Assembly: GCA_039545315.1 (NCBI GenBank)
Contig: BCIM01000007.1
Span: 336,745 to 400,744, forward strand
Direction: 5' to 3'
Origin: Kondoa malvinella
Taxonomy: Eukaryota > Basidiomycota > Agaricostilbomycetes > Agaricostilbales > Kondoaceae
DNA length: 64,000 bases
The position numbers were made by a program, and so were the translations under genes. A model generated the notes under the pieces. The model was not told where the DNA came from. It saw only the letters and a program-made list of their open reading frames with translations, and ran no database searches. Positions 57,799-64,000 of this stretch are shown here, piece after piece; position 1 is the stretch's first letter, and each line of letters opens with the position of its first letter.

Positions 57799-59267
57799 AT
57801 GCGCGCTGTAGTGAGCAAAGGTGCATACGCTATCGAAGTCGAGGATCGTCCAAAACCTCAGATCATTGAGCCGGAGGACGTGATCATCGAGGTACGTCTA
57901 TTTTGCTCTAGGGATAGTGTCAGCTACTGATAACAGCTCAGGTGACTACTTCTGCGTTGTGCGGCTCCGACTGTAAGTGATGACTATACTGGCGTTTGTC
58001 GCTGAGCTGATGCCTGCATTCTTGTTGCGCAGTAGCAATATATCATGGAGCTATGCCTTTCAAGACCTGGGATTTCATCGTAGGACATGAAGCTGTAGGC
58101 ATTGTGGTCGAAACAGGAGCAAAAGTTTCGAACTTCAAGAAGGGCGATAGAGTAGTATGTGCATTAGCCCAAGTCTAAGACGAGTCTGAGCTTTTCCCAG
58201 GTCTCTGCCTTTGCTACCTGCTGCCAGAACGACTGCTTCTACTGCCTGCGTGGTCTCACTTGTCGATGTGAAAGCAGCAAAACTTTTGGCGTTCCAGCTC
58301 TGGACGGCATGCAAGCTGAATTTGCAAGAATTCCATCTGCAGATGGCACCCTCTTAAAAGCTCCAGACGACCTGGCCGACGAACATCTCATCCTCATGTG
58401 CGACATTCTACCAACTGGATACAACGTGGTCAAGACAGCGATCGAAATGATGCCTGAGAAAGCACGACAGCACGATCTATCCATCGCGATTCTTGGTCTC
58501 GGTCCAGTCGGTCTATTGGGCGTTCTAGCAGCAAAGAGAAAGTTCAAGACTGTGTTTGCTATTGATAGCGTGCCGGACAGACTGGCTCAAGCGGAAAGAT
58601 ATGGCGCTGTAGCTATCAAGCTGGATGATGATACTGTCGCCAACGTCAAGAAGTTGACTGAAGGTCGTGGAACAGATGCGGTCGGGTATGTTTCTGCATC
58701 GAATCATGAGTCTCATAGAGTTCCTTATCCGTTTCATGTCGCAGGGAAATAGTCGGTTCGGCTCAAGCTCTTGATTTAGCTCTGAAGTTGGTTCGCATTG
58801 GAGGGGTCGTGTCGGTTGGTGGATTGCATACGAAAGGTTAGAGGAATCTACATTGCGCTCGTGTCAAGCTTACATTGTTGTAGAGCTCTCACTACAAGGC
58901 CTTGATCTATACTCGAAGAACATCAGGTCAGCTATACCAGCTATTGAACCACATATACTGATCGCTGTCGTAGTCTGAGATTTGGCAGAACACCAGTGGT
59001 TGACCTTTGGCCAGAATGCCTTGGATTGTTGAGGGAACTCATCCAGCAAGGAGTTATGAAAGACTTTGTGCAGCATTCGGTCGAATTGGACCAAGCCAAG
59101 GAGTACTATGATCTGTGAGTAGTGTGCTAATATGGCTCGTGTCTGTTCTGATCTGGTATGTCAGATTCGACAAGTATGCGGTTCTTCTCGAGCTTCTGTG
59201 ACCTTCTGATCGCGCATACAGACGCAAAGTAGGAAAGACTGTCTTTCAGCGCAAGAAAGTGTCTTAA
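57799..59267 (+). CDS. Zinc alcohol dehydrogenase, formaldehyde/sorbitol-dehydrogenase-like branch
   Basis: MDR protein with zinc ligands: MRAVVSKGAYAIEVEDRPKP, EVTTSALCGSDLAIYHGAMP (catalytic Cys), WDFIVGHEAVGIVVETGAKV (His-Glu), VSAFATCCQNDCFYCLRGLT with CRC (structural-zinc Cys cluster), FARIPSADGTLLKAPDDLAD, MCDILPTGYNVVKTAIEMMP and the cofactor motif AILGLGPVGLLGVLAAKRKF with FAIDSVPDR (Asp, NAD). C-terminus ELDQAKEYYDLFDKRKVGKT. Introns number about nine; the last two (near 59126 and 59178) are needed to reach the stop TAA at 59265. Its promoter is shared with the regulator, which suggests it belongs to the cluster. Confidence 0.88.
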
Positions 59268-59347
59268 TAGACAGACAATCGTGTGATTATATGACGGCCT
59301 TTCTTATGTAAACTCGAGGTCTTGCATTGACGACCAATACCTTTGAA

Positions 59348-60622
59348 ATGTCCAGCAACGCCGCACAGCCAGAGCTTATTCTGGAGCTGCTCAATTTTCT
59401 ACTGCCGGAGTTCGACAGCCAGAACGCTGTTCAGGTCATTGCTTTGCAAAATCTGCTCCAGTTCACGCCTGCTGGCAATCCAAACAGATACCTGTTCAGC
59501 CAGAAAGTGCCTAGCCAGCAGCAAATCTGGATCACAGTCATTTCGAATGCTTGCAAGAGGGAATCCCTGGGCAGCGTCGGGCAACATGCTGCCATCAATA
59601 TTTTGGTCAATTTGACAGATGGCGTGGAAAGGGTGAATGCAGTCGTCAAAGACGCAGGATGGCTCGAATGGGCTGTGAAAACCTTTCTTGTACGCTCTCA
59701 ACTATGTCAAGGGGTCGAGTAATGTTTTCGGCAGCAAAAAGGCACCTTGCTTGCAGATCCTCTATGCATGCTGCTATCCAATCTGACTCAAAAGTCAGAG
59801 TCTGTCTCTGCTTCTCTCCTGTCCCTCAAATTTGGAGAGACTTCCGCCTTTGCTGCCATGCTGGATCGATTTGTCAATGGCGCAGACAAAAATCTCGAAG
59901 TGAACAAGCATGCCAATTTCGACTTCCTAGCTTCATCCTATGCAAACATGACAACACTGCCTGCTGGTCGAACGGCCCTGCTGTCCCTTCCAAAAGACAG
60001 TAAAGGCGAAAGTGCAGTCACTAGAATAGCGGCTTTCACGGAGCACAGCGATACGATACGGCGTGGAGGTGTCGCTAGCATACTCAAGTGCGTCTTCTTG
60101 TCAGCTCGCGATTTCATGCTGATTGAATGCTGCAGAAACCTTTGCTTCGACACATTAGCACATGAAGCACTTTTGTCGCCAGAACAGCACAACGTTCTGC
60201 CTCGTATACTTTTACCTCTGTGTGGTCCAGAGGAATATCGTAAGCTAGTCTGCCGTACACGTTCTGTATACGTTTGACCGGTTCTTGCAGCCTTCGAAGA
60301 GATGGATAGTTTCCCACCTGAGGTTCAGCTGCTAGAAGAGAACAAAGCCCGCGAGCCAGATGCCGCAATTAGATGCATCCTGCTCGAAGCATTGTTACTG
60401 TTCTCCAGCTCTTCAGACGGGAAAGGGAGAGAACATTTACGGTCGAAGAACGTCTATCGGATCGTACAAGTGCTGCATCTTACAGAAAAGGATGAGAGGA
60501 ATAAAGAGCTATGTGTGCGGCTGGTGGGACTGCTCATGCGGGATGAGCTGTCAAAAGATATGCCTGGGCAGAAAATTCAAGAGATAGAAATGGACCCTGA
60601 TCTCGAAGTCCAAGAAATATAG
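59348..60622 (+). CDS. HGH1: HGH1 homolog (eEF2-folding co-chaperone)
   Basis: Armadillo-like repeat protein. N-terminus LILELLNFLLPEFDSQNAVQ, AAINILVNLTDGVERVNAVV, then LADPLCMLLSNLTQKSESVS, FDFLASSYANMTTLPAGRTA and the C-terminal signature IRCILLEALLLFSSSSDGKG, REHLRSKNVYRIVQVLHLTE, KDERNKELCVRLVGLLMRDE. This C-terminal block (R..LLEALLL...GRE.LR...VY.I.R.LH..E.DE....C..LV..L..DE) is the HGH1 hallmark. Yeast HGH1 works with TRiC/CCT to fold elongation factor 2. Four introns, about 380 residues. A housekeeping gene that marks the right edge of the catabolic cluster. Confidence 0.88.
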
Positions 60623-60687
60623 ATGACAATGCATACACTCTAGGATACAATATTTGACAGGTCATTAAATGCAAAATGCATGCTCTT

Positions 60688-63227
60688 CTATGCTTTGGTG
60701 AGGATTGGTGGGTTCGGTCTATTGAGCTGATCTTGTGATGCTCGTCGTGAAGGGCCTCGAGAATTGTTCCGACTGCTTTCTTGATACTTTGCCATTCGTT
60801 GCTGTTGCTGCTCGTGCAGCCTTTGTACTTCTTGTAGTACTTTTGATTTTAGTCTAATGTCTTTGCCTTTGAAGAAGAGCACGAAGGGCGTTAGGCCGAG
60901 CAATAGACCTACAAAACATCAGTTGTTGACAATTGCGCGCATCTGGAGGTCATACCGATCATGGATATGAGGAAAGACGCCCATGTAAAGCCCATGCCGT
61001 TGTACATGTATTCGACGAATAGAGGGAAGGCCGCTATCAAGAGATTAGCATGCATTGCAAGCGGATCCGAAGCTGAGCTTACCGCCGGCCATGTTACGCT
61101 GCATAGCTATGGTCAGCTCGCGACAGAAGAGGAACACCCAGACTCACCGCAAATGACTGAGCCGCGATGGCTGAACTCGCATACATGAGATATGAATCGC
61201 TCAGGTAGTTGAAGACAGCAACACTATATAGCGGATCAAAAGTATGCCACACCTCATTACCAGGGACTCACTAGATATGATAGATACCAAACATGATCAC
61301 AGCAAGACCGATTGTCGGACCTATCCAATGCGTGCGACCTTGTGTAAAACCGAAGATGAGCCTTTCGGGAAAAGAGGCTTTTCAGCTACGTATTCGAGCA
61401 AAAGTCTATCTCGCTGCTTACCCTCCCACTGGTAAAGCCAATCCGCCGACACAGGCGAGGTATAATCTTGCTTCTGGACCTCTTGTAGCCACATTCTGTC
61501 GATACAGCCGTTCTTGAACCCTATGCAAATAATCAATTCCATTTCTGTTGACTATTCCTCGAACAACTGACGAATTGAAAGCGAACGCGATTGCTGCACC
61601 GACGCTATTGACAGGGTGAGCACAGGCTTTCCGGAGGCAGGAGAGCGCCTACGCGAGCGATAAAAAGCATAAACCTGTTATACCCGTATTGAAGCCGTAC
61701 TGCGTCCGCATGACCAAGCTCACAGCTGGTAGGAGACCCCACCTGAAGTAGGTCAGCAACAGCGCCGAGGGACAGCAAGTCTGACGTACATGACTAGCCA
61801 AGCGAAACCAACCCAGATGGACATGAAGGTGACGACAGGTTCGCGCACTAGGAACGCTGTGCTTCCTGATCAGCTGCGTTTCCTGGTCCTAATGGTCTGA
61901 CTTACAAAGAGGTCGCATGAGCGAGATCTACAAACAGAATAGATAAGATATAGCCAGCCATAATCTGGCGCGAAGCTCACCTTGATCAATACAGACAGTG
62001 ACGCCCTCTCGGAATCCGCTCGACACTGATACCGCACATCACCAGTATCCGCCCTCATTTTCTTCGCTCTTCGGGACAATAGCACTGATCCTCTGGTTTC
62101 CCTCAAAACCAAAATCATGACAACATATGTCACTGCTGCGACAATGACTTGGATATATTGGATCCATCGCCAAGATAATTCTTGAGCTACGAAGCCCATT
62201 GTTGCTGGTGCTAGACCCGTCCCAACTAGAGAAGAATCAATGACTTGTGAGAAAGGTAACAAAAATGACGAACTGAAAGCTGCACTGCTGAACACTGCCA
62301 TTGGTCTTCCTCTTTCGCTCGTTACCCATATATCGGCCTGATTACAGCACTCAGCGTAGACGAAAAGAAGCTTATCAGGCGACGTACAAGCGTTCCGCCC
62401 ACCACGGTAGAACCGGTTCTAAACCACACAGATAAGCGCCGATTAAACGTAGAGACTAGACTAACGATCCAGCAGCACCAGCAAGGAAGCGGCCGATGAT
62501 TACCGCTGCCATGTTGGGTGCTAAGCCCGTTGGCAGCATAAAGACCATCCAAAGGAAGAACGTAATTAGATATAGACTGTTTCGACCGTAGATCTCGCTG
62601 AAAGGCGCTGTGACCAAGGGCAAGACGCCGAAGCCGAATGGATAGATACTGATTGCCAATAGGGACAATTCGTGCGTTGTTACGTTTAGGTCTCGTTCCA
62701 TGTCTGGTATACCGATAGGGAATGAAGCTCCAGCTGTACCCTGGGTCAGCATAGAAGCATCAATACATGTGTGAAGTTTACCGAAAGCGACTAGAAACGT
62801 GAACCAGGTCGTTCTGTCGCTCGAAATCAATCTAACTCTCGCATCGTCCAGCGCAGGACTGACATGAATGTGATTCTCCATTTCTTAGCTTTGGTAGGCA
62901 CAAGCCATCAGAGATGGGCTCTGCAGGAGCGATACGCTTACATTTTGGCCAATTGAATGGATTCGCAGGGTCACCTTCCTCAAATTCGATAAAGATAGGC
63001 TCGACATCTTTTTCTGCCATAGACACATCTTTGGTCTTTTTCACCTGCGCTTCCCTTGGATCAATTCTATACTGCCGGCCATCCCAACCCATTGCGGCAT
63101 CAGCCTCTCCGCGTTCACTGTCATCGCGTAGATCCTGTTCTGTTTTGACCTTTTCCAGTTTCTTTGTGATTTCGCTCAAGTCATTTGGCTGATGTCGGGT
63201 ATCACTGCTACTCCATGTAGTGCTCAT
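60688..63227 (-). CDS. MFS transporter, DHA1 polyamine-type (TPO-like)
   Basis: Long cytosolic N-terminus of about 110 residues (MSTTWSSSDTRHQPNDLSEI, FEEGDPANPFNWPKWR) then the first helix FITTWFTFLVAFG. Further: GIPDMERDLNVTTHELSLLA and ISIYPFGFGVLPLVTAPFSE with IYGRN (motif A region), MAAVIIGRFLAGAAGSLV, VGTGLAPATMGFVAQELSWR, VAAVTYVVMILVLRETRGSV. The 'NPxNWP' pre-helix motif is typical of DHA1 polyamine and drug exporters. The last exons read LLGLTPFVLFFKGKDIRLKS followed by a Gln/Arg/Ser-rich tail; stop at 60688. Many introns; middle exons approximate. An in-frame upstream Met exists, but 63227 gives the standard start. Confidence 0.82.
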
Positions 63228-63687
63228 TTTGGGTATCTCGTAGTTGGCGATACAGCTTGCATGAGTCACGGATGGGATTCTCTGTTCGAGCAAGTTTAGC
63301 CGCCGCCGTGCCGCAATGCCGCAATTCCCATTATTCCGGCCGTGATCGATCATATATCATTGGAAGTACGTTACTTGCATATTGGCATCTCCTTGCGACT
63401 CAATCCTGTCTTGCATTCCCTTGTTCGTAATACGACATGCTGGACAGTTGGGCCGAGCTGATCAGTGAAGGCGGATGGGTAGCAGGGAATCCAAGACGCC
63501 CTTCTGTCCGATTAAAGAGCTGATTCGGAAACCTGTATAAAGATTAGCAGGGGTAATGAAAGTGAATGATGTAGAACTACGCCTCAGACGTAAAGATCTG
63601 CGCAGCGATTCTGTTGTGTTTCTTCTTTCCTATCTGCCGCTTCTGAGGCGCAGTTGGCGCTGAGCTAGGCATTTTCAGGTATCCTGG
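63228..63687. other. Intergenic region, possible short ORF
   Basis: About 460 bp between the MFS 5' end and the MYND gene's stop. On the minus strand a frame starting MPSSAPTAPQKRQIGKKKHN (ATG at about 63672) is protein-like but begins 16 bp after the MYND stop; probably 3' UTR. Confidence 0.4.
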
Positions 63688-64000
63688 TCACGTCTTTCTC
63701 AATTTTGTGCATAACTGCTTGTGACCTATGCAACAAACGTTAGATCAAGGCACCTTCCGATCGAGCTTGACACTTACCTGCTTTCCAAGCTAATTTGGCG
63801 CATTCTGCACTGCAATCTGATGATACTATGTCAGCTTGCCCTGGCTGGAAAGAAAGCTGGAGGCACTGACATGTCAACAGTCGACAAGCGCCGCAACTCT
63901 TGAGCTTCCCTTCATTGCCCCAAGTACCCGTTATTGGATCCTTTTCAAACACCTTTCTTCCACAATGCGTGCACCCAGGACTCGGAATGACATGTTTCCC
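63688..64000 (-). CDS. MYND zinc-finger protein, 5' end beyond window
   Basis: C-terminal part of a gene entering from the right edge. Spliced frame: GKHVIPSPGCTHCGRKVFEK, DPITGTWGNEGKLKSCGACR, LLTYCSAECAKLAWKAGHKQ, LCTKLRKT, stop TGA at 63688. The Cys/His order (CxxC, CxxC, YCSAEC, H...C) is a MYND zinc finger, a protein-interaction module. Two introns (about 63815-63868 and 63730-63775) restore the pattern. The unread N-terminal part would tell whether it is a SET-domain protein or another MYND type. The finger at the extreme C-terminus is common in fungal members. Confidence 0.75.

Noticed and set aside
63530..63672. Short minus-strand gene beginning MPSSAPTAPQKRQIGKK
   Set aside because: It starts 16 bp after the MYND stop codon with no room for a promoter; the continuation over an intron depends on which frame is chosen.

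Overview
The window is nuclear DNA from a filamentous or yeast-like fungus. Nearly every gene is cut by several introns of about 45-60 nt with GT..AG ends and a CTGAC/CTAAC-like branch site just before the acceptor. The gene families are fungal: a Zn2Cys6 regulator with fungal transcription-factor domain, DHA1 and ACS-type MFS transporters, a DUF3292-like membrane protein, a BTB protein, an EthD protein and a cytochrome b5-acyl-CoA dehydrogenase fusion. The high intron density leans towards Basidiomycota or an early ascomycete lineage, but the sequence alone does not settle that. All gene models below were spliced by eye. Start and stop codons of most are firm; some internal junctions are not.

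Layout. (1) 0-15.2 kb is mostly ordinary genome: a NAK1/SID1-like Ste20 kinase running off the left edge, an FAD hydroxylase, a cytochrome b5-acyl-CoA dehydrogenase fusion, an MFS exporter, a DUF3292-like membrane protein head-to-head with an SDHAF1-like LYR-motif assembly factor, a Sel1/TPR-like protein, and two neighbouring genes with peptidase-inhibitor I9-like domains. (2) 15.2-20 kb is a low-conservation stretch: a tandemly repeated, partly broken BTB-like gene, a GFA/CENP-V-like zinc protein and a BTB protein. (3) 20-26 kb holds a small EthD protein, two small low-complexity genes and two divergently transcribed short-chain dehydrogenases (SDR). (4) 26-59.3 kb is a dense catabolic cluster: a flavin monooxygenase with an NTF2-like N-terminal domain, a canonical Baeyer-Villiger monooxygenase (BVMO), aldehyde dehydrogenase, a medium-chain reductase, a mitochondrial carrier, an ACS-type MFS transporter, a family III CoA-transferase, an HSL-type esterase, a thiolase, an acyl-CoA dehydrogenase, a zinc alcohol dehydrogenase, an enoyl/methylglutaconyl-CoA hydratase-like protein, an HMG-CoA lyase, a Zn2Cys6 regulator and a second zinc alcohol dehydrogenase. 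(5) 59.3-64 kb returns to ordinary genes: HGH1, a polyamine-type MFS transporter and a MYND zinc-finger protein running off the right edge.

How the genes may work together (inference). SDR + BVMO + esterase + zinc ADH + ALDH is the same enzyme set that bacteria use to turn a cyclic alcohol or ketone into a dicarboxylic acid (the Chn and Cpn pathways for cyclohexanol and cyclopentanol). Next to it lie genes suited to burning such an acid in mitochondria: a dicarboxylate-type carrier, an SUGCT-like CoA-transferase, an acyl-CoA dehydrogenase, a hydratase, HMG-CoA lyase and thiolase, several with Arg-rich presequence-like N-termini. A 3-methyl-branched cyclic ketone giving a 3-methylglutarate-like acid, then HMG-CoA, would use every step. 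Most of these genes sit in head-to-head pairs, and the BVMO/ALDH and thiolase promoters carry CGG-N4-CCG elements of the kind Zn2Cys6 dimers bind. I recognised no tRNA, rRNA, transposon or CRISPR array.
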